In this document: positions 13,775 through 25,690 of the stretch, piece after piece
Position numbering within the stretch: the stretch's first letter is position 1
How the letters are laid out: each line of letters begins with the position of its first letter
Assembly: GCA_017590115.1 (NCBI GenBank)
Contig: JAGGNK010006559.1
Span: 8,855,784 to 8,919,783, forward strand
Reading direction: 5' to 3'
Length of the DNA: 64,000 bases
Source: Montifringilla adamsi
Lineage: Eukaryota > Chordata > Aves > Passeriformes > Passeridae
The notes under the pieces: model-generated
What the model was told of the DNA's origin: nothing
What the model saw: only the letters and a program-made list of their open reading frames with translations
Databases searched by the model: none
Position numbers and translations under genes: made by a program

Positions 13775-13795
13775 TTTTCAAGGTGACCTTGAAAA
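13775..13795. repeat. 21-bp palindrome with ERR/SF-1-like half-sites
   Basis: Perfect 10-bp arms, TTTTCAAGGT and ACCTTGAAAA, flank a single G. The minus strand of the centre contains TCAAGGTCA, the extended half-site bound by estrogen-related receptors and SF-1/LRH-1. The symmetry and motif are visible in the sequence; binding or function is inference, and a palindrome of this size can arise by chance in 64 kb of AT-rich DNA. Confidence 0.35.
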
Positions 13796-16741
13796 AGGTG
13801 TAATGAATGCACTGTGCAACAGCTCCACTGAGCATTAAAACACAAGTTATAGCCACCAATGTTTCTTTGTCAGTCTTTATTTGGGCGATGTCTAAAATAA
13901 GCTGCACTAAAATATCCAAAAGGAAGAAAGAGAGATTTACTAATTGAGCTCCATAAGTTTACCTTATAATGTATTAAACTTCTTACAATGTCCAACTCAC
14001 TTATTGATGGGAAATTATCCTTGCTAACCTTGTTATACTTCCACAAGAAGTTTGATTTGTAATACTGCAGAAGGTACACTTAAAATAAGTGTAGTAAATT
14101 GGGCTTTATTAACTTTTTTTGGAGGTTGATCCCATCTGTAGACAAGCTCTTTCACGGCTCTTCAGATAATTTTCCTTTATATTCTTTGAAGAGGTTCAGA
14201 GTGATACTCTCTGTGGGGTAGTTGGTCCCAGTGCTCTTCCAAGGACACACCAGAGAATAAGACACAGAAGACACTTGGAAGAAAAACTCAAAAAGAAGAA
14301 AAATATTATAGTGGAAGGTCATGGATAGGAAATAGAATGGGTTTATAAGACACTACATATCTTCTGAGTTTTTTCACCATGTCTCTGTAAAACACTTCTG
14401 AAGCTGTATGAGAACTTCTATTACAGACTGCTGCAGGAATATCACCTGCATTCTCTGAGATAATTTGGTTTGAATCTGCTGTGTGCAAATATTTCAGTCC
14501 ACAATACCGAGGAGAAAAGCTAGTGCTCCATTTCCAGAATGACAGTGGAACAAAAAAGTGTAAATCTGGTTTTTCCCTAGAAAAAACTTGAATTTTTTAG
14601 TGTTAATAATCATTATTGCAAGTGTTGTGGATCTCACCAGAGTTCTGGAAATCAATCACCACAATATTCTGCCCTACTTGAGCCCAGAGTGGGCAGATGA
14701 CTGGAAACCCCCCACCTGGGTGGGGTTGGTCAAAGGAGTCCAGAGCACATAAAACCCATTGCCCTGAGATGCACATGGTTGCATCCTTGTTGTCCTTGAC
14801 TTTTATGGTAGCTGAGACCACACTAGAATCCAAGGATGTAACTATTTCTTGCTTTTCTCTCTTTCTCCCCTTTTCTGCATCTAATTTCCTCTCTTGAAAT
14901 ATGAGTAATTTTGGGTTGAATGGGTAGGGTTGGAAAAGTCAATGCTCTCTAAGAAGCTTCATTTTGATTAAATGTTTGTTTTAACTCCTAGTACCTTAAG
15001 CCTGGTTTAAATAAATTTGCTGAGCAAGGACTGGGGCTCAACACTTGTACTGTGGAAGAAAATGCCAGATTTTTCAGGGGGGACCATGCAGCAGCAATCA
15101 CTACAAATACATGATTTTTCCTCCAAATTCTTTCATTACCCAGGAAACTTTACTTCCTCAGACACTTTGGTGTTATATTTCATCACACATAACTCACCCT
15201 CTCTGTTCAGTGTTATGAAAACATTATTCTGCAGCCATGCAAAACAACCACTGTCTTATTTTATGTGTTTTGAATTGGACACACACAAGAAAATACTGGG
15301 ATAGAAGGACATTATATAGGGTTCAGTGGAGACTCGGTAGGGAGTGTTGTATGTTGTGGATGATGCCAGTTTGTGCCACTTGGCTTAGGATCAGAGAATA
15401 ATTCCAAGCTTGTTGGTTTTAATGAATACCAATAGTCTATAAGGCTTATCAATGCAACAGTGTTAAAAGATTTAATAGCATATGTAAAATTTAATATTTT
15501 ATTATCTTAAATGATATATTATTATTCATAAAAATTTAAAGTATTCACTTCTAGCATTTTGAATGATTGGCTGATGCTATCACATACTCATGGAGCTCTG
15601 AAGGGAATGTAGTGAATAAAACAGAGTAAAGGGCTTTAAATAAGAGAAGCATTAACCTCAGACCATCTTCTAATACTGCATCTGCCCTGCATGAATGATG
15701 GAAGCCAAATCTATTATAGCTGGGAAGAGAAACGGAAGAAAATCATGAGGACTTGAAGGAGCTATTTGAAAAGAATTTTCTTCATGAAATTTGAATCTCT
15801 GGCTCCATATACTAACTTTTTGCTAATATTTACAGCAGAAGATTTCCTGTAGCTTTTGAAATTTATGTCTTTATGTTTAATGTTCAATATATGTTCAATG
15901 TGCATACCATGATTCTTTTACAAGATTATTCTAAATTCCATGTATCCTATGCTATTCATTATTTTGCTGTTTGGTAGTGATTTATTAAATCCTCTATGTA
16001 TAAGCATAAAAATGCAGAGAAAATAGAATAAAATATGATTGTATGCAATGAATATGAAGAAATACACAAAGAATCCTTTATAGAAATAATAAAGGAAAGA
16101 TACTTATATTTACTCTTCTTACACTTAGCATATAAGTACACATGCATATGCCTTAAAACTTAAAAGCTAATTCTGAAAGTTCATTGTGGGTTTACCAGCT
16201 AGTGTATTTATTTAAAAATAACAGTGTGTTATTTTTAAAAGGCTGTGGAGATATTACAAATTTCTGTGTAAACATAGCATGATAGTGGCAACTCAGGAGG
16301 TGGAATATCAGCTTGTGTGTCATGCTTGTATAAGAGGCATTAGGAATTTCATCATAGCAAGAGAGTTTGCTATTCACTAAACAGCAGAGCATTTTATGTA
16401 GGGACTATCTTTTAATATGTTTCGCTGTATTGTCAAAAGGGTAATAAACTGTGACAAAGGTTTTCATGTTTTTGAATGAAAAATATTTATAGACTGAAAA
16501 TGGTTGCTTGGTAAGTCAACTATGCAACCTCATTCAAAATGAAAAGAAATGTCAAGCATTTAGTATTTAGTCCTAAGAAAGAATCTCATTTTTAATGTAG
16601 CACTAAGAAAAAGTATAATTGAAAAATTTAACAGAGAGTGAGCTAGAAAACTGCAATTACATGGAAGACACTGCTTGCATTCTAGGCATTGGAATGGTGA
16701 TCTTTTAGAAAAGTCCCAGTGTGATAACTGCTACAGAAGGG

Positions 16742-16769
16742 TAATAAATAAATAAATGAATAAATAAAT
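16742..16769. repeat. Short TAAA-type microsatellite
   Basis: About seven units of TAAA/AATA with one interruption (ATGAA), typical of small AT-rich microsatellites. Confidence 0.85.
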
Positions 16770-18031
16770 GCAACAAAAGCAGCAAAAATAAAATATCCTG
16801 TCAGAAGGCAGTACTAAAGTTGTTTATCACAGATATATCATAGATGAGAAATATCATGCACTAACTTAATGTGATGAAACTATATATATAGCAAAGAACA
16901 GTACATTTTCCCTTACACTCTGTAGCTGTGTGTTATCACTGGATCATTATTTATTAGCAGCTGTAATGACTGTTCTCCATCCATAGACTTCAAATATTGT
17001 CATTGAAATAGGGCTGTTGTTTGGTTTCGCTTCTCTAATCTGGTTAATCACTTGCTTGTACATATTCATAGGCAGCATTGTACTTCTATGGAGAATTATA
17101 CAGATGTGCCTCCCAGCCAGGATCACATAAGAAGCCCTAATACACTGTGCTACTTGTGCTGAATTCTAGCTCCTTCCAAGGCTCCAGTTCACTCAAGTGC
17201 CTTGATGCCTCTAGTTCTATTTATGGCCGTCTCATTTTTATTGTTCTAAGTCACTTTGAGGTTAAGCACATGCTTAGAAATCTGGCTCAGTTGAGATCTG
17301 AGTAACTGACCTGAAATTGCATGTTTTACATGGTATAAACAAGAAATTTGCAATCAGTATAGCAACATCTGCCACACTTTGCAATAACAAACTCAGAAGG
17401 AACACGTTCAGGAGTGGATAATGACAACAGAGGAATTGCTGAACTTAATTTTTTAAATTATTTTTTATCAAGCTACATCCAGTGGTTTTGTCACTGGTAC
17501 AGTAGTGCTCATTTACCAACCACCAGGTTATTATTAGATGTTCTTAGTTCTACATAAATTCTGAACAGAAACTTCTAAATAAATCAGCATTTTCAAGTGT
17601 CACAGATGAAAGCACTTATAATTATTCAGAATATAAGGTTCAATGTGGTTTTGAAATCTAGATTTCTACTTGAAACACACTAAAATATGTATTGCATTAT
17701 TTGATGAATAATTAACCAAAAAGTTAACTTAAAGCAATAAAACCATACTAGTTCAAAGTTTAATGGAAAATCTACCCTTGCCCATCCTTTCCCCTCTTGG
17801 TCCCACCAAACACCTCCCACCACCACTTCACATTTCAGTTTAAAACATGTCTTCAAATTATGTTGACATAAAAAAGAAGTCGGAGTATGCAAGCACAGGG
17901 AAATCAACAAAGAGTTATCATGCTGTATGGTGCCACAGTCAGGGATTCAGCTACTTAGACCACAGGCCTTGCTTGAGAAACTTACTCCTCTGGGGGCTGA
18001 TGGGGTCTATCTGTAAGACAAGGTGAAGAAC

Positions 18032-18250
18032 GGAGGTTTATATTATATATAAAATGAAATTCTTTACCATGAGGGTGGTGAGACACTGGCACAGGTTGCC
18101 CAGAGAAACTGTGGATGTACTATCCCTGGAAGTGCTCAAGACCAGGCTGGATGGGACCCTAGAAAACCCGGTCTAGTGGAAGGTGTTCCTGTCCATGGCA
18201 GTGGGGCTGGAACTGGAACTTTCAAACCCAATATATTCTATGATTCTATG
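18032..18250 (+). mobile_element. CR1 LINE, 5'-truncated 3' end
   Basis: This is the 3' terminal part of a Chicken Repeat 1 non-LTR retrotransposon in sense orientation. It contains the conserved 3' region words ATGAGGGTGGTGAGACACTG, GGTTGCCCAGAGA, CCCTGGAAGTGCTCAAGACC and AGGCTGGATGGGACCCT. It ends in the tandem ATTCTATGATTCTATG tail that CR1 carries instead of poly-A. At about 220 bp it lacks all of ORF1 and ORF2, as most CR1 copies do because reverse transcription stops early. It shares the 'CTAGTGGAAGGTG' stretch with the inverted copy at 45955-46930, so the two are closely related subfamilies. It is not mobile. Confidence 0.95.
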
Positions 18251-19571
18251 CATTCAAAGAAAGGGATTTTGATAAAGTGAGAACCAGAGTTCTTGAATTA
18301 CGTTTCAGCAACAGATTAATTTTAGATTGAATTGACATTTCCTTGATAAATTTGTCCTTTTTCTGTCATGGTGGAACAGAACAGGTTAATGAGAACCTGA
18401 AATTTGCAGTAGAAAGTTCCTTGATATATTGATTTTTTGTGTTGTTTTTTTCCTTGTTCAAGAGACCATATGATGCCTAGCAGAGTCTGTGTTTTTTAAG
18501 CACACTTGTTGAAGCTGCCCACCTGTGGAGCATATTTTCCAAGGCTGTACCAGCATCATTTATAGCTACATGCAGAGTGCTCTTAACTCTGTGGAGACGT
18601 GTTGTAGAAGCAGGGTCTCTTGCCTGCTGCTCACCACCTACAGTCTGCCAGTCTCATTTGTTCCCAAAAGATCACACTCATAATTCCACATAAAGAAAGG
18701 TAATTTGGTTGGAAATTACCTTCAAAAGTGTCAGACCAGGCTTCCTCCTTGATAAATGCTGAATGATTAATATGGTGAGTTAACAAGGAGGGACTAAGTG
18801 AAAAATACAAACACATAAATCAAGGGAGAGATTGTAAGATATTTTTATGATCATTTTAGATAGAATCCAAATGGTTGTTAATATGAACTGTCATATTTTT
18901 GTCTAACTTTACAGACCATATTTAAAATTATTAAATATCAGTGAGGCATGTAACACTTCTATCTAAAGCCAAGCTGTACAATAAAGCTAGTATCTTATTT
19001 TCAACAGTAATCTCATAGTGAATTAGGATGTAAAGTAAACTTTTGAGGGTATGAGAGCTGCATTTAGAAGTCCCTATTCTACCAAACTCCTCCAGGTTTA
19101 TTCCAACAGTGGCATAGCTGTACAAATAGGGCACCACCAAACAGGTCCATTGTAGAAACACCTGGATTTTAAAGTCTAAGTTTTCTCACATTGTAACAGA
19201 TATTGGTTATAATATTTTGGAACCTGGAAATCAGAATTACTTCAAAACAAGAGCAGCAGCTCAGTTTTCTGTTGACAATATGACTAAAGAAAGTGTTTAT
19301 AGTACTTTCACTTGAATAAATAAGTATTTTTCCTAGCCAGCTGAGGTTTGGTTGGCTGTTTTTTTCCACTTTCTTGATCAAAGCCTAAGAAATCTCTCTT
19401 CAGTCATTATTGATTACTCAGCCAGATGAGTGATCAATGGCAGTTATTAGAAAAAAGAGATATTTGCTAAACCAAGACTACCACCTGATTTGAAAATAGC
19501 TGATTATTTTTCTGTGACAGTCTATGGTGCTCAGATTTCTTCAGGAGAAACATTAAACAGTCTTTATTTTA

Positions 19572-19602
19572 AACACACGTATATATGTGTGTGTGTGTAT
19601 AT
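19572..19602. repeat. AC/TA/TG alternating repeat
   Basis: Alternating purine-pyrimidine sequence: ACACAC, then GTATATAT, then (GT)n and TATATA. The outer AC and GT parts are complementary, so the tract can fold into a hairpin. It is probably a length-variable microsatellite. Confidence 0.85.
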
Positions 19603-22600
19603 AAAAAAAAATGAGGTGTAAAAAAAAAAAAGATGTGTACATTTTTATGGGTTGATGTTGCATCTGGTTGTTCTATTCCCGGTTTTCAGTGTTGGGGGCT
19701 GAAATTTGCAAATTTCTTGGTAAATCAAACAGATGACAGTAAAGTCAACAGCCATCCAAATCAGTCTTATGTACACATCTTAATTCATCTTGTGGACAAA
19801 TGCTGCATGATCAAGGCCTAAATTGTATCTTGGTTTATGTTCAAGTTCTTTATGTTAATGCAGGCACTCATGATTTTTGTAACAATTCTGTTCAAAGTGT
19901 CACTATTCAACAGATTAAGAACTCAGGAATAAAAAAATAAAGTAATATAGACAACAAAAAGTGATTGGTTCCAGGAGAAAAGCTTTGTTAGTTTTATGCT
20001 TAAGGTATAATTTTAAATATAGAAATCTATGCTGAAGTATATCTTTTCAACTCTACCGAAAATCTGTTCATAAAACAAAAAAGTTAATCCACAAATTACA
20101 GAGAAAGCATGATTTGATTATGATTTTAGAACTTTGTATCCTTTTCTTCACACAGCTGTACATGCTCTGGGCATAATAAGTCTTTGCAAGTCAATGTATC
20201 ATAGTTCATTTACTCACCCTGGAGCAAAAGCAAGGTATTAAACACCAGCATTGGGTAGAAAAAATATGAAATGAGAGAGAAAATGGTGTTTAAATCCCTT
20301 GTGATTTTTACAAATATGTGGAGAGAGAAGGGAAAGATGGAAAAGTTAAAACTCAAGTTTTGAACTTTTCCTTTCTGCCAGTATTATTTGCAGAAATAGT
20401 AAATAAAAGTTAAGTCATAATAATGGTTGAGATATGAAAAAATGGGGCATTGTTCAAAACACAGAAACAGTGTATAACAAGTAGTTTTCTTGTTAAATAC
20501 AGCTGTCTGTATTTAATACATAGTGGAAATAGGTTTTTAATATTTTTCACTTTTTCAGTTTTCTGAGGAAATGTAAATTTACTTTCCAAGGAAGTATATT
20601 GAACAGGATAGTGGTGTTATGTTGACAAGCATTCTAGAAATTCAAATTCATTTAATTCATGTCTTACTGTAAATGCATCTTTCCCATAGATATCTGTGAC
20701 TCACGAATACACAGAATACACACACGAGCAAGAAATTGCAGATCTATCTCTTAGACTAATTTTATTTGTAGAGAAATGCAAAATAATAAAAAGGCAAATT
20801 TAGTGGCACATGAAAAAAACTAAGGAAGGACTTTTGAAAGAAAAATCCCAGTGGTACAATTTCTCAAAGACCCCAAAGCTATATAGGTGTGAATTGCTTA
20901 CTTAAATGGAATTTGGACTTGATTTTTTGTAATTATGATTTAATTGTATGCTCCTGAGACACTTCAGTAAGAAACATAGCCACAATAAGCATGCTCTGTG
21001 ATCAATGTAAAGATTAATCAGCTTTTGCAGAAGGTGATTCAAATCTTAGAGGGGTTGAAGGTGTTTACTGGTGTCCATAGATCATGTAGAGATCCAGGCC
21101 AATTTCAATCCTAAATTAGATTCCTCAGTAGGATGTCTAACTTTTCATGAGATAATTCAATAATTTGTGCCAAACTTCTGTTTAACTCTGAACAGAACAG
21201 AGCAGAACAGCAGCTTCCTTTGCTGCTTAATATTGAAATTGGATATTGGAAAAGCAAGCTTGTATTTTGTCCAACCCCACAGATGGGTACTGCTTGCTCA
21301 AGCAGATACAGTGGACTTTCAGCCTTAAAAAGTACCTGTTGTAACTTCAACAAGTAGTGTAATTCCAATTTGGCATAATTCCAAAATGCCCCCATTTATA
21401 CACAAAGAGGGATAGAAATGAAGCAACGTGTCACAGAGCAGTCAGAAAAGCTTTTTTTTTTCCAGAAAAGCAGTCTTTTCCCATGTGACATGTGAAAGAT
21501 AGATCTGCTATTTTCTTCTGGTTTTATTAGAGGAGTCAAGGCTGCCTGTATTTCCCACAGGAAAATGAGGTATGGTATCTATAGAAGCAACTGATGGCTT
21601 TGCATTTATGAAACCTGAACTCTCATGAGGTATAGGTTTCAGAGCTACTGTATCTAGGGAAGCAAATTCTGCCAGAAATTCAGAAGGAAACCCTGTTTGA
21701 TGTGATGATGAGATGATTATTAGAAAATATTTAAACTGCTTGTGGATAGTGGTCTATGATATTTTGATAAGAATATGTCACTGAATAACAAACAGGTAAA
21801 GCTATATACATGTATGTTACATGCTTATCTAGAGAGATAGTAAAAATCAATTTGAAAAATTCTAGGTTTTTTGATTTGTTTTCTCCGATTCATATATTAA
21901 TATAACAGCAAAAAAAAATCAATAATTTCTCTGGAATCAGACTTCAGCAGACAGTTATGAAGATGGGCATGGCATGATTTGATCTCCACATTTACTACAT
22001 TCTAAATTGCTAAGGCAAAAAGAAATCTCTTGCTGAAAAATTAGGAATTGGAGAGCACAACATTGAAAGGCCAAATGTTACAATCCTATTCTCTGAGACA
22101 GATTCTGCTGTAAAAGAAACTTAAGAAAGTAACTTAAGAAAAATATCACCTTTAAAAAAAATTGTAGTTATTTTCCACATCATTGCATCTAATGTTAGGA
22201 GGAATTGAAGCACAAAAAAGTCTGTGATGTTGACTGAGACAGTGACTCATTGGTCACTCAGTGATGACTTTCATTCAGTGAAAGCCTCAGTGATGAGGCA
22301 GAAGAACAAAGACCTGTATTCCTCACTCTGCTAGGGAGACAGTCAAAGATGTTTCAAGTAGGTACCTCTTACTAAATTCCAAATTGAAGCCTGATTCAGG
22401 CTTAAATGCTGACTTTAGGTATAGTCCTAAGTATGGGAGAAATGAGAATGTATAAAGCCTCTTGAGGCATTGCTGAGTACCTTTAAAGTCATTTAAAAGA
22501 GATGACTTTTCTGCAGCACAGTTCCCTTTTATGCTGGAGTGAGAATAAGGGTTTTATTCAGCTTATAGCTGCGTAAACCTGGCTGCTTTTTAGACTGGTA

Positions 22601-22823
22601 AAGTTCTCTCACCTTAAAGAAACTAAGAGCATGGCTTTAGGAAGGATTTAGGTTATCTAGATATAATGTGAATATATAAAAGTATAAGAGAAGGGTTTGG
22701 GAGCTTTTTCTGCAAAGGGTCTGTCTTCAGCGGTGGTGTGAAAGCAGGACAGGAGTGTTGCTGCAGGACATAATGTATATTTTCTAGTCTCCCTCATGTG
22801 AGTAGTGCTACTTGCTTTCAGAG

Positions 22824-22890
22824 GAAAAAAAAATTAAATTAAAATGAATTTTAAATTAAATTTTAAAAAAATTAAATTAAAAATTAAATG
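22824..22890. repeat. AATTAAA-rich low-complexity tract
   Basis: Irregular repetition of ATTAAA/TTAAAT units, almost entirely A and T, with many short self-complementary parts. This is low-complexity DNA. Confidence 0.85.
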
Positions 22891-24133
22891 TGCGCTAACA
22901 GGTGACTGCTAATTGAATGCATATATGCTGGAGGTCAACATACAAAAGTGAACTTTTGAATTTCCTGACAAAATCTGCTACTTCTGTGACCAGGACAGGC
23001 TGGTGGTAGATTTTGATAACAGCCAGACTTAAAAAAAGAAAGTGCCACATCATACAGAGGCATGAGACACAATCACCTGTTTGAAGGCTCTTCATATGTT
23101 ACCCTTCTGCACATAGGCTACTAAAGTGAAGAGAGTGAGGCTTTCAGGGGCTTGAAGAGCTGGTGTCCAACTGGACTGTTCCCAAAAATCAGATCTGGTT
23201 TCAGAAAGATGAAGCTTCTGACTGGAGATAGGCTCCTAGAAACAGGGCAACAGCCTGAAGATGGGACACACGAGCAGAGACTGAGCCGTGGCCACTAACT
23301 GCTGAGACAGGCAACACTGAGCGATGGCACAGCAGGAACCAGCACGACTTGCTGCCCAACTGAACCAGTGCAGTGGCCACCTCCCCACTGAAAGTCAAGG
23401 GTGTGGGTATGTGAAAATATAGTGTGGGCTAAAGACTGTTGTCTTTGTTCTTGAATAAACTGCAGACAGAAAATCAAGGTGCTAGTATTCAAAGGTGTAC
23501 CAGCCTTCATCACCCCAGCAGTTTTTACTGTAAACAGGAGCCCATCGGACAATAAGGTTTATGTGTTTGTTTGTTTCCCCCCTCAGAGAGTTGTTTCAGA
23601 TTCCTTGATATGTGTCTGGAAGAAGCACAGGTGTCTTAATCACTGCAGGAAGTTCTTCTTGGAATTGTCAGATTCTAAATTAATTATTTTAAAGGATGTG
23701 CTATATTACTTCCTAAACAAGAAATTTTTTTTTTCTGTTATGAAGTGCATCTTTTGCCTGATTTATTGCTGTGCTACTCTTTAGGATGTTTCCTCTCTGT
23801 CAGTTCAATAGTCCATAATAGCCTTTACTCTTCTGTCCCCCATTTGAACATATACACACATTTCCGTGGCTTCAATCCTATGACTTTTCTAATTTATGTA
23901 CCTTCACAAAATTAGCCACTCAATATTAATACCTTCATGGAAATATTTCAGGATATTAATAACTTTGCTAAAATATTTCAGAATAAAGAATGAAATCTGT
24001 ATGTCACCCTTCCAGTCCCCTTTTTCTGTAAACCTATTTTTGCTCACAGTTATGTAAGGACAAGGAAGTGGCATAATTTTTTGTTGTGTTTTTAAAATTA
24101 TTATTGTTTGTTTGTTTGTTTTTTGTGTTTTGG

Positions 24134-24135
<2 letters not shown>

Positions 24136-24198
<63 letters not shown>
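24136..24198. repeat. 63-bp poly-T tract (T30-G-T32)
   Basis: Two long T runs are separated by one G and preceded by (TTTG)n and TTTTGGGG. On the minus strand this would be an A tract, but I see no recognisable retrocopied sequence to the right (24199 onward) that would make it a retrogene tail. The lysine-rich and phenylalanine-rich open frames across it are artefacts of the homopolymer. Its length is likely variable or imprecise. Confidence 0.9.
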
Positions 24199-25449
24199 CA
24201 AACTAGCTAAATTGCTGTGGTATACATATTTCTGCATGAAATACCCTCTGAGTCTCAGTTCCCTCTTTTCCTGGCAGAGATGACTTCTCTGAAGATCCAA
24301 GCTCTGCAATATCAGTGTGTTGTTAATATCTCTTCTGTAAACTCTTAAGTGAATCTGGCAGTTGGTAGTGATTATTAACCTTGCACTGAACCAGCAATTA
24401 ATCTGTTCAGGCTGCAGAGGAAGAAGAAAGAAAGAGAGAAAGAATGAGAGAACACAACCTGCTCTGGCTCAGTGATTCTGGTGAATCTGAGTACCCCGGT
24501 CTGATATTGTTTAAACTCATTAGTATTCTCTATCTAATCTTCAGATTTAATTCATTACATACATCATTTCCCCATAGCCTATACACCCATTTGTAATTTC
24601 TATGACATATTTTTCATCTGCATGCTTTATCCTTGGCAGAGAAAACATGAGGTTAGGAAACAAAACCTGTGATAAATATGAATTTAGTGGTGTGTGAAGT
24701 AATAATAGAAAAAAACCCTAGGCTTTTTTCTTCCATGCTGCATTCTGCTGCATCACCCTGACCACAGAGTGAAGGAAAATTTAGCTCTATATACCTTTAA
24801 AATGATCCTTTCGGTATTGGCATCTCATTGAACTTTATGGACGATGCATTATCATTTTATTGTCAAGTCAGAAAGGAGTAAACATAACTGCATTTTCCAA
24901 TAATATTTGACTTATCCTTCTGGGGAGATCAGAAGGGTAAGTCATTTATGACTGCATCTTTACCCAGTCTGACACACTTGTTAGATGCAGGAAATTCAGA
25001 GGTCTCATCACTTAAAGGCAAGGGTGCAAACCAATCAAGAGTGTAAGAGTGGCAGCATGGAGCCAGTGAGGAAAATGCAGAGTTCTGTTTCCAGCTTTCA
25101 CCAGCACCAGTTGTCCACATAAGAGCAAAAGTGGAAGACAAGTATATTAATTTTCCTATTTAATTACTGAGCAGTTTATAGCTCATGGCTTTCCTGATCC
25201 AAAGGATCAAGTTTTTTTGTTTCTCAAATTTTTAGCATTTACAGTATCCTGTGGCTGGTTGTGAATCTTCTACTTATATATGGTGTGAATATTTTAAATT
25301 TTTAATAGCACTTTTTGTTTTCATTATGGCCTTAAATTCTTTTTCTAAGACAAAAAGAAAAATTATTTTCTCTCTTCCGACTCAATGACAGTCACAATAT
25401 TTATACAGCTCCACAGCTCCATCATACAGCCCCTCAGTCATTTCTTTGC

Positions 25450-25690
25450 CTAGATGAGAAGACTTAGTCTATTCAATCTTTGCTTGTTCAGGAGGTGTTC
25501 CACAACGGTTTTTTGGGCTTTTTTTTGTTGCTGTCTCTAAGCCTTTTCCTATTCTGCTACATTCTTTTTGAGATGAAGAGACCAGAACTGCACATAACAT
25601 CGAAGATGCTGACGCACACTGAAATTATACAGTGGATGAATGTGTAATTACATCCTTTCCTCTCTACTTACTGCAAGTTTTTCTATCATC
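25450..25690 (-). mobile_element. Ancient, diverged CR1-type LINE fragment
   Basis: The plus strand reads as the complement of an older CR1/L3-like element. Matching words appear in the right order: TGAGAAGACTTAGTCTATTC, then AATCTTTGCTTGTTCA, GGAGGTGTTCC, TTTTTGAGATGAAGAGACC, AGAACTGCACATAACAT, and ACTGAAATTATACAGTGGAT. This order resembles the CR1 subfamilies shared with other sauropsids, which are much more diverged than the bird-type copies elsewhere in the window. The coding frame is destroyed. The ends are vague, and homology may continue some way past 25690. Confidence 0.65.

Larger units (their letters stand above)
13501..18031. other. Unique AT-rich noncoding DNA, no gene seen
   Basis: Frames are all below 100 codons and unrecognised. 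A GC-richer patch at about 14620-14830 contains CACATAAAACCC and resembles an LTR or other repeat fragment, but I could not place it in a family. Small features inside (a 21-bp palindrome at 13775-13795 and a TAAA-type repeat at 16742-16769) are listed separately. The remainder is AT-rich with no visible structure. Confidence 0.55.
18251..25449. other. Unique AT-rich noncoding DNA with simple repeats, no gene seen
   Basis: No frame above about 101 codons, and none recognised. Simple-sequence tracts at 19572-19602, 22824-22890 and 24136-24198 are listed separately. A GC-richer block at about 23150-23470 includes short overlapping frames on both strands and ends with GAATAAACTGCAGACAG, a polyadenylation-like context sometimes seen in LTR R/U5 regions; I could not assign it to a repeat family. 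A purine-rich run (GAAGAAGAAAGAAAGAGAG type) lies at about 24420-24450. Confidence 0.55.

Noticed and set aside
24034..24309. Lysine-rich minus-strand frame and phenylalanine-rich plus-strand frame
   Set aside because: Artefacts of the poly-T tract.
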